A stretch of DNA of 33,788 bases, taken from contig NXFV01000861.1 in assembly GCA_002803225.1 (NCBI GenBank), positions 1 through 33,788 on the forward strand. Direction: 5' to 3'. The stretch comes from Gamarada debralockiae. Taxonomy: Eukaryota; Ascomycota; Leotiomycetes; Helotiales; Hyphodiscaceae. The notes below the pieces were generated by a model. It saw nothing but the letters and a program-made list of their open reading frames with translations, did no database searches and was not told the DNA's origin. The position numbers were made by a program, and so were the translations under genes. This document shows, piece by piece, positions 21,712-32,278 of the stretch (its first letter is position 1; every line of letters starts with the position of its first letter).

Positions 21712-22620
21712 GATCAAGTCATTCTTGAGTGTCTTGGGCGTTAGTGATCGATCCGGTCCAGAGAGATGATCGGAGCTGGTTGAGGACAAACATTGCTTCA
21801 TCCCGGCGTCTGCGTTGCTGTGCTGGCAGTCTCCGCAGTGCAGAGTAACCATAAAAAAATGTTCTGCGGGAAGCAGCAATTTTGTCAATGGTCACGTGTC
21901 CAGTTTCCATGCAAAATAATCTGAGACTTTTACCCAGCTTCCCTTTTGTTTCAAGAAATCCAAATGGAATGTTTTACAGTGTCGCTTCCAAATTGCTGGG
22001 AATGTGGGTATGCATCTTGGGGTCTTGTTGTGGGAATTGCGCAAGTCACGAAGGAGCTGGAGTAGGAGGCGTAGCGCCACTCCGGCTCCTTTTGGCGAGG
22101 AATCGCCAAGAACTTATTAAAAGTGTGAGCCCGCTGTTTTGATATACCAGGAGCACAATTCACTCTTCATGTGAATTTGAATCGTAATTTCGGATTGGCC
22201 GAGTGAAAGGGTGAAGGAAGTTGAGTGGCATCGGGAGTTCAGTGCTGCATTTGCCCCTGGCGCTAGATACGCGAAGCTTACCCCTATTAATTTATGGCAT
22301 CTCCGCAAACTGCCAAGAGAGCATTAATGGCTGTTAATCCTTAGACAAGAAATGGGTTCTCCGTTCTTTGCCGCAACCCTACCTGAGATCCTATGATGAA
22401 GAATCCGCAGAGGAGACTCCTGCCCTATTCACTGAACTCTAGCCTCGTTCCAAGGCACCAGCCTTTTCCGACCGCACTCGACTTACTACCCTTCTCTTCC
22501 TTTTGGACTTGGCAACGCTTTCTTTATATTAATTTTCACTGATCGTGGATTTCAGTGAGTCAATATCAACCTCCCAAGGGAACACTCTATCAGGAGCATC
22601 TCCAAAATGGACCCATTCAC
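21712..22620. other. Upstream region of HET gene 3 and downstream region of the Clr5 gene
   Basis: No gene supported. A GC-rich hairpin lies at 22053-22089. The remainder is ordinary intergenic sequence. Confidence 0.35.
22053..22089. repeat. GC-rich hairpin in the HET gene 3 upstream region
   Basis: GGAGCTGGAGT at 22053-22063 pairs with ACTCCGGCTCC at 22079-22089 (10 of 11 positions). The loop itself contains GGCG..GCGCC. Confidence 0.5.
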
Positions 22621-25475
22621 TTAGAAGATCAAATTTGGATTATCGCCTTCCAGCAGTGAATAATCCGTCAGGAAACTCATGTCAAAAGAACTCATGCCTG
22701 TATCAACCATAACATCTTCCAAGTCTTCAGAGCTCGCAGACGTTTTCCACGTCGCGAAATTCCAAGTCGCACTGAGATCTAACCATGAGAATGTCCCCGG
22801 CGGCGCGAGGCCTCCATATTCACCCCCCCCCCCCCATGGCGCTGATATTGGTAGGATCAAAATTCGATTGTGGTTCAGATTGGCCGTGGTCTTGAGGAGC
22901 CGTGACTCTGCTGTCGATGCTCTGCCGATGTTGGGTTTCCCGCAGGTCACTGAGCTTAGGTGCTTTTCGCCAAAGTAGTTGGAGCAAGCGTGCGTAGCGA
23001 GAACCCATGTGGTTCGCGCCAACTGAGGCCTTCTGGAGACGTTCGATGGTTTGATTAATTATTCGGTGGATCTCAATGCGTTCTTCTTCGGTTATGGTGG
23101 TTGTTGATCTGGCCTGATCACGTGTTAGCGAGGCCAACTACACTCAGAAAGACCGACATACCTTGTACAGAAAGACGGCGCTGTAAATGATAAAGAGGTA
23201 GTATGATGATGGCATATAACGTAGTGTCTCGGGATCAACAAAGTTATTGAAAGTGGAGATAATAGACTTGGCAGCATCAATTGCCTCGTATATGAATCTC
23301 GCATCTGGTGCTGCAGCATTGATTAGAGGTATTGGTCTATTTGGATTATGCTGGCTGTCCCTCTGGAACATCAGAGCACGCGATATTGTAGCTTGATATG
23401 CAAAGGAATTAATATAGAGGCGAAGGTAGTCATATGTCAGCAGTAGGCTGGCTTTTAAGCGTGCAGAGCCTTAAATGTGTCAGTTTCAACATCGGCAAGT
23501 ATGACCTGCAAATACTTACAGACCAGGGTTCCCCAAACATCATTCCAGCTTCTTGTACTTGTACGAAAGTCGTCCAAGTACTTTTCGTACCGTCCTTCCA
23601 ACATTTCGTTCCAGCTACGGCCTTTTGATGAGTAGAGAATGTCGTAGACATTAGAGAATATTTGAGTTAATTCGAGATTGGCTTGGAAAATCAAAGCCCA
23701 GTTATCTTCGTTGGGTGAAGTTGGCTGCAGTGTTGGAAAATCGCTGGATTTTAAACCAGATAATGGACCAGGACCTCGAGCCCAGAATCCCTTACCGAGT
23801 CGTATGGAGACCTGACTATCACACATGTAGCATGCTAACCAGACTAATCTTTTCCGATTGAATATCACAGGGTCTTCGTGAGGCTCGCTCTTGAACGAGG
23901 TTCGATCGATCTCAAGAAGGTAACCTAGTCGCAAGGCATTCCCGATATACATCCACGCGAGTTTATCTTCTTCGCCGTGGCCAACAGAGGATTGAGGATG
24001 ATGCGATACCCATTGAGATAAAACTAGCAATGCTTCAACAGCTTCAATATTTGCATCTGATCCCGCCAATATCATTGATACAAGCTGTTGCATGTGATCA
24101 TAACATATTTGATGAACATGTTTGTCGTCTCTTGATGCCACAGTAAGTATTGCTGAAAACAGACACGGCTCTGTACGTGACAACCAGGAAAGTTTTGTGG
24201 GATCGAAAGTCGTTCGTGGGATGATTGGAAAGAAAGGATGAAAGAATTTTTCGTAACTGTGGTATTATGTTAGAAAAGAATCGTAAAGTATAATGCAACG
24301 GCAAACCTTGAGAACAAATGATAAACCATCTCTGGGTTTATCATTCCATCTTCCACAGGTCTGTAGTGGATATAGTCGTCCACCTTTGAAGGGCTAGGGT
24401 TCTGCATCCAAGGAGTAGATCTAAAATGCTTTTGATGATTGTTGTTACCCCGAGCCTGCCTGCTTCCGGGAGAATCATCATCCTCGGCTCGTTCTGCTAC
24501 CTGAGCCAGTATTTTAAACGCATCTGAGGGATTCTGCAAATCTGCCGATGCGATATTTTCGTGGACTGCTGTCTGTTCTCCAGGTTTCGCTGGAAGGCTA
24601 AGTTGCTCCGACTTATTGTTACCCAGAGTTTGCTGACTTCCGGCAGAGTCGCCCTCTTCAGCTCGGTCCGCTTCCTGAGCCAATATTTCGAGCGGCGAGG
24701 TTGGATCTAGAACGTCAAACTGATGTGAACCACCCTGCGGGCTTTGGTAAGAAAATGAACGCTGTGGGTTCGTGGTAGCGTGTGGACTTGGAGCCTCGTC
24801 TGGTGTAAGAGGTCCCGTATCGGATGGTGTGTAATAGCTGATAGCGCCAAGAGTAGCTATACATTTATATATGAGTTAGATCATTCATCCCAAAAAGTGT
24901 TGACCCAGCGAAAGCCCTACCTTCAGAGTCCATATACCCGTCCTTGTTAGTGCCAAACGCCGGCATAGGATGGTCCCTTCTGTACCGCTTTATTTTCCCA
25001 GGCTTTACTAGCCGTTTTCGGATTCGAAAGGCAGTCCGTTTGTTTTCCAGCTCTCGTTCCTGCTGAATCCTTATCATAGCCTCCATTTCATTTGGTCGGA
25101 TGTTTTTGTTGAGGCCCCATGTCTTGATTCGATCCTTGTATTGTTTTGAGCTTAAATTAAGTTAGTCGTTGATATATGTCAAAAGCGTGACGGTTCCTAC
25201 GTAGCATCAAGCCCATATTGTTCTCTCATGAATTTCATAACACTCTCTAGAGTACCGTTCTCGTATAGGTATAGCCTTGTTATCTCCGGTCTCTGGGAAT
25301 CCCAGTCCTCCGGTCTGTATTTTCGTACTTCGCTTTGCTGGAGAGCCGGTGGGAGTATAGCATGACACTGCGGGTGCGGCTGCGCAGGTTGGTTGTTTGA
25401 CGGTACAGAGAAGGGCATAACTGCCCCCGGGTGCCCCTCCAACGTCGAATATAAGCTCGCATCCCGGAAAGCCAT
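22621..25475 (-). CDS. Clr5-domain fungal transcription factor, six exons, about 863 aa if one base is removed
   Basis: Exons are 25475-25201, 25150-24921, 24856-24307, 24256-23520, 23469-23162 and 23113-22621, with five introns of 48-64 bp, all GT-AG. The N-terminus is a Clr5 domain (residues about 53-107): YRPEDWDSQRPEITRLYLYE ... VMKFMREQYGLDATSKQYKD and RIKTWGLNKN, with the domain split by intron 1. A basic region, a Pro/Ser-rich linker with an internal duplication and a fungal transcription-factor regulatory middle region follow (LFSSYEKFFHPFFPIIPRT, then LLTYDYLRLYINSFAYQA). The last exon is broken at a run of 13 Gs (22835-22823): one frame stops at once, while the frame one base shorter continues as GEYGGLAPPGTFSWLDL to the stop at 22621. 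Role: nuclear regulator, targets unknown. No Zn2Cys6 cluster is seen. Confidence 0.85.
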
Positions 25476-26262
25476 ACCTAGAATAGGTGAAATACCTGCA
25501 ACATTTAAGTATTCACAGTAAGCAATATTGTGCGAAAGAGGGGACTGCTCAGCAAAAAGGAAAGTATAAAGAAAGATGAAGAGAGGAAGCGGAAAAGTTC
25601 GAAGAGTCGAGGACCATGAGCGTGGCGACTATCTCTCTACAGCTACCTATTGCGATAAGACAGATCGGCGCTACAAAAGTACTGCCCGTACCAGCAGGCG
25701 CGAAGTACAAGAAACCGCTACGGGCCGACGCTCGGGTTCTTGCAGGCGTGCTGTCATCCCGACACGCTACAAAAGTACTATCCGTGCACTCGTTTGACCA
25801 CATGGCCTTGAGTGGCTGCTGCCGTTACCCTATTAAAAAAGCGTCTTCGGCAAAGCGGTTTTTGAAGGCGGCCCGGCATTCAAAACTGGCATGATTAATT
25901 TATAGAATAAAGAAAACTTTCAAGTAATCTTTTATAATTTTCTGTTTCGTTATGTATTTCCAAAGCATTGGACTTGTGCTGTCCTTAACGTTGTTTAGAC
26001 ATGGCTAGTGTCTGGTAGCGACTGGTACAGTAGAGTACTGTATCTGAGGGGGTGGCGGATCAGCCGATGACCCGGCTCACGGATCTCCAGTTCGTTATTC
26101 TCATATTCATACCTACGTTGGCAAATAGACAACGTGAGGATATTAGGAGATGTTCCTCTCTGTTGTTATCCTCATCAACCAACAAATCAACGACAGCTCC
26201 TCAACAAGCACCTCAGACCACTCCGCAACCCACTTTGCAACACCCTTCAAAATACTTTCAAC
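25476..26262. other. Divergent intergenic region between the Clr5 gene and the secreted-protein gene
   Basis: Frames on the plus strand (25576-25894) show no domain. The region probably holds both promoters and contains a 15 bp direct repeat at 25669 and 25765. Confidence 0.4.
25669..25779. promoter_or_regulatory. 15 bp direct repeat upstream of the Clr5 gene
   Basis: CGCTACAAAAGTACT occurs at 25669-25683 and 25765-25779, 96 bp apart. Flanking bases are also partly shared (CCGT two bases further on). It could be a duplicated regulatory site; function is unproven. Confidence 0.4.
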
Positions 26263-26836
26263 ATGTATATCAAGCAGCAAATCATCGCCCTGCTGGCCAT
26301 CGGCTTCCTCTTTCTCCGTGCACTCGCCTCTCCAGTTTCAGTTGACACACGGTAACCAGCCCCAGGCCCGAGTCTTCCACGCGAATAATTGACAATCATC
26401 AAAGGAGCTGAAAGACCGACAAATTGAATGGAATCACCTCCAACGTAAACACTGCCGGAAATATCGGCAACGGTTGTGATACGGCCGGTACTTGTCCAAT
26501 CGGGATTGGACCATTGAAGTCCGAATACAAGCCTCGTAACACCGAAATCGAGACTGGAGGCCTCAGGACCGACAAATTCAAGCCTCTCTTGTCTACACAG
26601 GTGGAAATATCGTTAATAACGTGGTGAATGCGGCCGTAGCTATCGAACCGGGGTGGGACAATTTGAATACCGAATTCAAGCCACGCAGTGTTGAGGCTCG
26701 CAAGATCAATATGGCCAGCCTAGTCAATGAGGAAAAAAATATCGGTACTGCTGGAGGTGTTGCGGGTGAATTTTACACCGCGGCAGAGAATTTGAAGAAT
26801 ATGATCGAGAACTTGGCGGGCGAGTTCAAGCTCTGA
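26263..26836 (+). pseudogene. Small secreted repetitive protein, frame disrupted or mis-spliced
   Basis: The ATG at 26263 opens a clear signal peptide: MYIKQQIIALLAIGFLFLRA followed by LASPVS, cleavage likely after ALA. A donor-like GTAACC follows at 26352. Downstream are three related units of 40-48 residues: TDKLNG...NTAGNIGNGC...LKSEYKP (26415 on), TDKFKP...GGNIVNN...LNTEFKP (26568 on) and NEEKNIGTAGG...LAGEFKL (about 26713-26833). No simple intron joins exon 1 to unit 1 in frame, and unit 2 changes frame at 26591-26600, where two extra bases would explain it. It could be a recently broken secreted protein or a gene with unusual introns. I do not recognise the family. Confidence 0.45.
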
Positions 26837-27221
26837 GAGGGAGGTAGAGGTCGGTAAGTGGAGATGTCTCAGTTAGTGACGAAGGCTGATGATTTGTAGC
26901 AGCCAGTGACAACGTCCATGACGAGCATCATGCCGGATACTCAAAGAGCGAGCAACAACATGATGAGTGGCACTAGACTGGAAGAGAAATTGAGAGCTGA
27001 GTGATTGGATGTGCTCTGATGGCGCATTTTGCTGGTGTCTTGGAGTTTGGTATTGCAGCATTTCGGACTGGTGTAAAAGGAGAGCGGAAATTTTCGTCTA
27101 TTGGCAGATGCGGCGTCTTGATTTTCGTACAGAGAATGGATATACGGGGCATCCCTTTCATGAAATATCATTTGCGTCGTCAAACATTGAGCCATGAGGT
27201 TTCCTCCCTCCCACCGGATTG
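26837..27221. other. Intergenic region between convergent genes
   Basis: Probably 3' untranslated sequence of the secreted-protein gene (plus) and of the membrane-protein gene (minus). No gene supported. Confidence 0.4.
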
Positions 27222-28648
27222 TCATACATCATTCCTCAGCCCCAATTGCCGTTGCCTCTCCCTGTACTGATCCTCTAGGCTCCCCTTATGCCATTTCTGA
27301 CTCCAACCCTGTGTGATAACGATCGTACCGTCAACCAAACTCTTTTGACTGGCCGTATCTTCAGTTCTGTCAACAGGCTCAACCTCGTCCAGCATCACGC
27401 TTTCTGTCCTAGCCTGAGACTTGTTTCGTGAGCTTTGAAGGTGCGAAGGGGGCTTGCTGCCTTTGGCCGATGAGTTGACTGTGTAGGTGCCGTATTGGAT
27501 ACGCGAGGCTTTGACTCGACCTCGAATGAAGATAGCGAATGAGGGTAGACAGCCGACTATTATCGCTATTTCGATAACAAGGTTAGTAAATTGAACCCTG
27601 TCTCCTTGAAAACTTTGTCTCAAACCTGGGCAACATTGAGTGTTATACATACCGACAGATCCCTCAATACCAGCCCATAAAATCAGCCACGTAGTGCTGA
27701 CTTGCCCTCCATTGACGCTCGAATTTAGGGAAACGACACGGACGATAGCGAAGACCATTGTGATGATTCCAACAACAAAGACGATGCCGACGCTGAATTT
27801 CTCAACCAAAGAAATCCGCAAGTTCCAGAGAGCCCGAAGAGGAATAGCCATGACTGCCCTATGTTAGTAGAGAGCGAATTGGAGGTATGGTGCAAGTGGA
27901 AAGGAAAGTAGGGCATCTCACTCATGAGATCTGTGATTAGATCAACGGCCAGACAATACCACAAGCTGATGGCTTTTGCCCGAGCGTCTCTGTCCGTCTC
28001 GCATAATCCTTTTCCTAGTTAGCAATTCCATTCTTGCTTCAATGCGATGGCCTGGAATGACGAAGAGAAAATTCCAGAACTAGAGGAGAGAGTTTATTCT
28101 TACCCGCAGTGAACCAAGCGTGCATACTCGAGCAGGATGTGAAGTTGCTAATAACACATCCGATGAATGTCAAAACGGTAAAGCCCAAGACTCCCCACCA
28201 TATCCTCGTGTAAAGAGGTAGCCCCTCAGTCAATCTCTTGAACATAAAGAGCAGGCTCCACTTAACGGCCCACAACGTCAACCAGAAGAAGATTTGGACA
28301 GCAAAGAACTCTTTCAGCATGGCAGGGAGGTCTCTCTCCAAGCTAGGATAGGGTTGCATCAGGCCCGCCTCGATGGCCTCGACGTTGTAGAACGTAGGCA
28401 TGGTGGCTAGGTAGAGGGCGCACATGATCGCAAAGGAGCCCAGGGCCATATAGATGAAGAGGTCCTCAGGTGCTAAGGGGATCTGACGGGTCTTGAAATA
28501 GCGAGCGCCACTACGCATGAGAACGAAGACAACGGAAATGCAGAGACATGCTACGAGCACTTTCTATTGTAATGATTAGATGTATTCCCAGAATGGCGAG
28601 GGCCTTTCTTACCGTATCAGTAGTTTTGGAAATGTTTTGAGAAACCAT
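27222..28648 (-). CDS. Fungal rhodopsin-type seven-helix integral membrane protein, 377 aa, five exons
   Basis: Exons are 28648-28613, 28563-28104, 28014-27922, 27853-27653 and 27565-27222. Introns of 49, 89, 68 and 87 bp are GT-AG, and the joined frame is 1134 nt. The first exon encodes only MVSQNISKTTDT. Hydrophobic segments include VLVACLCISVVFVLM, LFIYMALGSFAIMCALYLA, FFAVQIFFWLTLWAVKWSLL, WGVLGFTVLTFIGCVISNF, AISLWYCLAVDLITDLMIMA, VGIVFVVGIITMVFAIVRVV and AIIVGCLPSFAIFIRGRV. The patterns AKAISLWY..AVDLITDLMIMAIPL and IIVGCLPSFAIF are hallmarks of the fungal rhodopsin-like family related to Pth11-type receptors. No CFEM region is present. The polar cytoplasmic tail is about 90 residues. 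Ligand and role are unknown. Confidence 0.88.
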
Positions 28649-30060
28649 CGTGAGTTGATGTGACGGGCAAGTCAAGTAAAAGTAAAGCTCCTAAAAGGAC
28701 TGAATCGAAGCTCCAAGTGAGTTTCGTAAGTAGAATCGAGAAGAAAATGAAGTGAACGAAAGTCTGTCAACAGGTACTCTGTCCAAGCATGGTACCGTGG
28801 GGATGTTTGCGAATCTACCAAAGGAGCATCTCTGGGTCTTTATCCCAGTTGTGCTTTTCAAACACGTGAAATACCGACTTGGCTTCTACCTGAAAACTGC
28901 GGGAGATGTTGAGGTTTTGCCGCACCCGCCGCAAAGAATGGCAGGTACCGAAGCATGTTTTGATTAGAAGATGCATTGTACGACGCAGGTACAAGGGGTC
29001 GGGACAAGAAAATGGAAAGGATATCAAGAGAATTTTGGCAAAATTAAGGTCCTGACAGCTGCAAGCGACATAGCGTTTCTGCTACCGTAGCCATATCCGA
29101 TTGCGGCTGCAGAACATTATTAATAAAGAAGGTGGTACCGACCTTGGAAGTGAAGAAATCCTTCGAAATCTCAACTAGAGACCGCGCGGGGGGCATGGGA
29201 TCAATGCATGGAGGATTCAGAAATCAGAGATGGTGACTATGAGACCCCTTGACGGGTGACTCAGCAGCGGTACCGGATAAGGCCGAGAGAAATGTCTTGG
29301 ACGGGGGGCCGGCCATTTTCTGTGATTTATCACCTTGAAACTCTCAGAATGAAGGAAATAATTCTTCAGTTATCTATTTAGCAAGTCACTCGAGAATGCC
29401 ATTGATGCTCCACCACGGAGTTTTCCCAGTCATTTTGCGATTCTTTGGAATCTGGGAGAGAACAGACGCGGGGTAATCTCTTTAAGACAGTGTAGGTTTA
29501 TACGTACCTTGCATCCCATGATAGACAAGCCAGATGCCTGTAAGAAGTGACATCTTTCAAGGCTAATTATTTATGAACGGAAGTTCTTCCAATCAGTGAA
29601 ACCTGAGACGACAAAAAGAAAAATATACCCAAAGCTGCATGTCTCTCCGATGTTACATGTGAACTAGCAGGGTTTGTCCCTCAATTAAGAAGGTACCTAT
29701 GTAACTTTCTCTAAGAAATTCCGAAGGCCTCACGGCTCAAGGGCTCCCTGCTGCACTACCAGCCGCCCACCATTTTGCGTGTGGAACCGAACCCGAAGAT
29801 CAGGAACGGGAGGCTTCGACGATCCTTGTCGAATTCTGCAATTTCTGCCGATTCCATGCAAAATTCCAAATGTGGGATTCCCGCCGGTATTGAAAATTAT
29901 TGGATGGCTGATGTCACGTTTCTTTCCTGGAACCTTTCCTTCGTTCTTATTTTGTTTTCTTTGTTTTTAAGCCCGTCATCCCCAGTTCCTTGCCCTGCTG
30001 TGGGAGGAGATCCAAAATCAAGAGTTTGCGAAGTTGCGATTGTGATTGTGCAGCGCAGTC
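28649..30060. other. Divergent intergenic region, about 1.4 kb
   Basis: Lies between the minus-strand membrane-protein gene and the plus-strand oxidase gene. Frames seen here are short and without motifs. It is likely promoter sequence for both genes. No repeat with defined ends was found. Confidence 0.4.
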
Positions 30061-31833
30061 ATGATGGGAATTTCGACATTCGTTACCCTCGTTTTAGCTC
30101 TGTTCGCGTTCGAAGCTGTGGCGCATAACACCACCCTCACACTCGATGAGGTTGATTCGCAAGTTTCCGACTTCCTCCAATTGATCCAGAATCGCTCCAT
30201 AAGCACTCGAGGAACAAGTTCGAGGGCATTACTGCCGTCCGGCTGTGCGCTCGCAGTAAGATTGATCTCCAAATCCACGATCGCGAACATCAATGCTGAT
30301 ACATAACAGTGCAGCTTTCTCAACTTCGCGCTGCCAGGGCAGATCTCCTATCCCGGAAGTGCAACTTACGAATCTGAAAACATATACTGGTCGCAGCAGC
30401 AAGCCTCCACCGACCCCACATGTCGGTTCTCTCCGACAAGCGCCGTGGATGTTTCTCTGGGAATATTGACCCTCCGAGTCGCTCAGTGCGAGTTCGCCGT
30501 CAAAAGTGGCGGTCATGCTGCATTTGCCGGAGCGTCAAACATTGAAAATGGATTAACCATAGACTTGATCAACTTGAATCAGATAACTGTCTCCGCCGAT
30601 CAGACGCAGACTTCGGTCGGACCAGGAAACGTTTGGTACGATGTTTATAGCAAGCTGGGCCCCATGGGGCTTTCCGTCATTGGTGGAAGAGTGTCAGCCA
30701 TTGGAGTGGGAGGGTTGACACTTGGTGGTGGGATATCCTTCTTCTCCAGTCGATATGGATGGGCTTGTGACAACGTCAACACCTACGAAGTGGTATTCGC
30801 GGACGGTTCCATCCACGAAGTGAGCTATTCATCGCCATATTCCGACCTGTACTATGCGCTTCGAGGAGGCGGGAACAATTTCGGAATTGTCACACGCTTC
30901 GATCTCGTGACTTTCCCTCAAGGCGACCTTTGGGCGGGTTCCGAGACTTTCATCTGTAGCAACGAGACTGCAGCTGAAATTAACAATGCCTTCTACTGGC
31001 TGGGCATCAATGCACCGTCGGATCCGTATGCTCAAGTTATCATTGCATATGCGTATGTCCAATCAGCAGACCTCTATGTAATCGCCTCAGATCTTCAATA
31101 TAGCAAGCCAGTCGCGAATCCACCCATTCTCCAGAACTTCACCGCTGTACCAGGAGCTATTGCCGATACGCTTCGCATTACGAACTTAACGGGTCTAACG
31201 AATGAATTCAATGCTTCCAACCCAGGTGGCTTCCGGCAAGTCCTTCAATCCATATTTCGTGACACCGGGGCCAGGCGCTAATGCAGATGAAAATAGTCAA
31301 ACGTACTGGACTTTGATGGTTGGTAACAGCCCCACACTCATGGCCGACATAGTTGCAATCTTCATGGAAGAAACCAACATCGTCAAAGATGCGGCAGGCA
31401 TCGTCTCTTCCTGCGTCTTCCAGCCCATCACCACGGATATGACGTCCCATTTTTCCAAAAATGGTGGCAATGCTCTTGGTCTGGCAGGACAAGGTCCACT
31501 GAACCGTATGTGCCCTTTTCGTCTTCATAGATTCCTGGTATCCCGTCACTGACTCTCTCAATAGTGATCAATATCGATATCTCCTGGTCTAATGCCACAG
31601 ATGACACTCGTATCCTCGCCGCCGCAGCAAATATTGTGAGCCGCTCCAACGCAACAGCGTATTCTCAGGGCTTGGGGAATCCGTTCCTCTACCAGAATTA
31701 TGCTTCGTTTGAGCAGGAAGTCCTGCCGAGCTATGGAGCTGCGAATTTGGCGAAGCTGAGAGCTGTAAGTGCGAAGTATGATCCAGCTAGGGTTTGGCAA
31801 AAGCTACAGCCGGGGTACTTCAAGGTTGGTTAG
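30061..31833 (+). CDS. Secreted FAD-linked oxidase (berberine-bridge-enzyme-like), 532 aa, four exons
   Basis: Exons are 30061-30255, 30310-31235, 31297-31505 and 31565-31833. The second intron is GC-AG (donor GCAAGT, branch-like GCTAAT, acceptor TAG), and only this choice gives the family sequence GGFRQTYWTLMVGNSPTLMA. Start ATGs lie at 30061 and 30064. The signal peptide ends near FEAVA/HN. FAD-domain marks are PGSATYESEN.YWSQQQA, CRFSPTSAVDV, KSGGHA with the likely flavin-linked His134, IGVGGLTLGGGISFFSSRYG and WACDNV with Cys218 as the possible second flavin link. It continues with YYALRGGGNNFGIVTRFDL and ends NYASFEQEVLPSYGAANLAK ... LQPGYFKVG. Enzymes of this type oxidise diverse substrates and produce H2O2; this substrate is unknown. 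Several N-x-S/T sites fit secretion. Confidence 0.92.
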
Positions 31834-32278
31834 TGAGAGCCCGATGGGGTTGGAATATTGTGCATACATATAAGCAACGCACTATGATAATCGTAATAGA
31901 GTGTATAAAGTGCAAACTTCATACCGCATGCCATGCTTGAGAACAGGGGATCAATTGCAACGGGCAGGGCTCAGCAAAACACCATCCACCCTGGGAGTAT
32001 GCCTAACTACGCTGCGAGCATTGGAAGCCCAAGACTCTCAAGGACGAACATGGTAGACGGACTCCCATGCGGTGACCACAACAAGAAAGACGGAGATGAA
32101 AGAATGTGAGGGCTGGGGAAAGGTAAAGGGAAAAGCATCCGCGCTTACACCACGTGCAAGCGTGTGCCCACCCGTACGCGATTCCACCAATTTCGCGTCG
32201 CACGCCAGAAAATCATTTCGATGGTCAACTTACCGTACATTCTTCGAACTCGAATTCCTACTCCTATCAATCACAATC
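31834..32278. other. Intergenic region
   Basis: 3' region of the oxidase gene and leader of the next gene. A plus-strand frame extends the downstream gene upstream to 32072, but its residues look like leader sequence. Confidence 0.4.

Noticed and set aside
21712..21888. Upstream extension of HET gene 3
   Set aside because: The extended frame begins at TTG, and internal ATGs before 21711 give residues not seen in HET-6-like proteins, which normally start just before the YEPL motif.
26540..26602. Intron with donor GTAACA ending at CACAG in the secreted-protein gene
   Set aside because: It would restore frame but remove TDKFKP and neighbouring residues, which are homologous to the start of unit 1, so a frame break is at least as likely. 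Left undecided.
32072..32278. Upstream extension of the SAP-like protein
   Set aside because: The extra residues are unlike the rest of the protein and the ATG at 32279 starts a coherent N-terminus; a leader is more likely.
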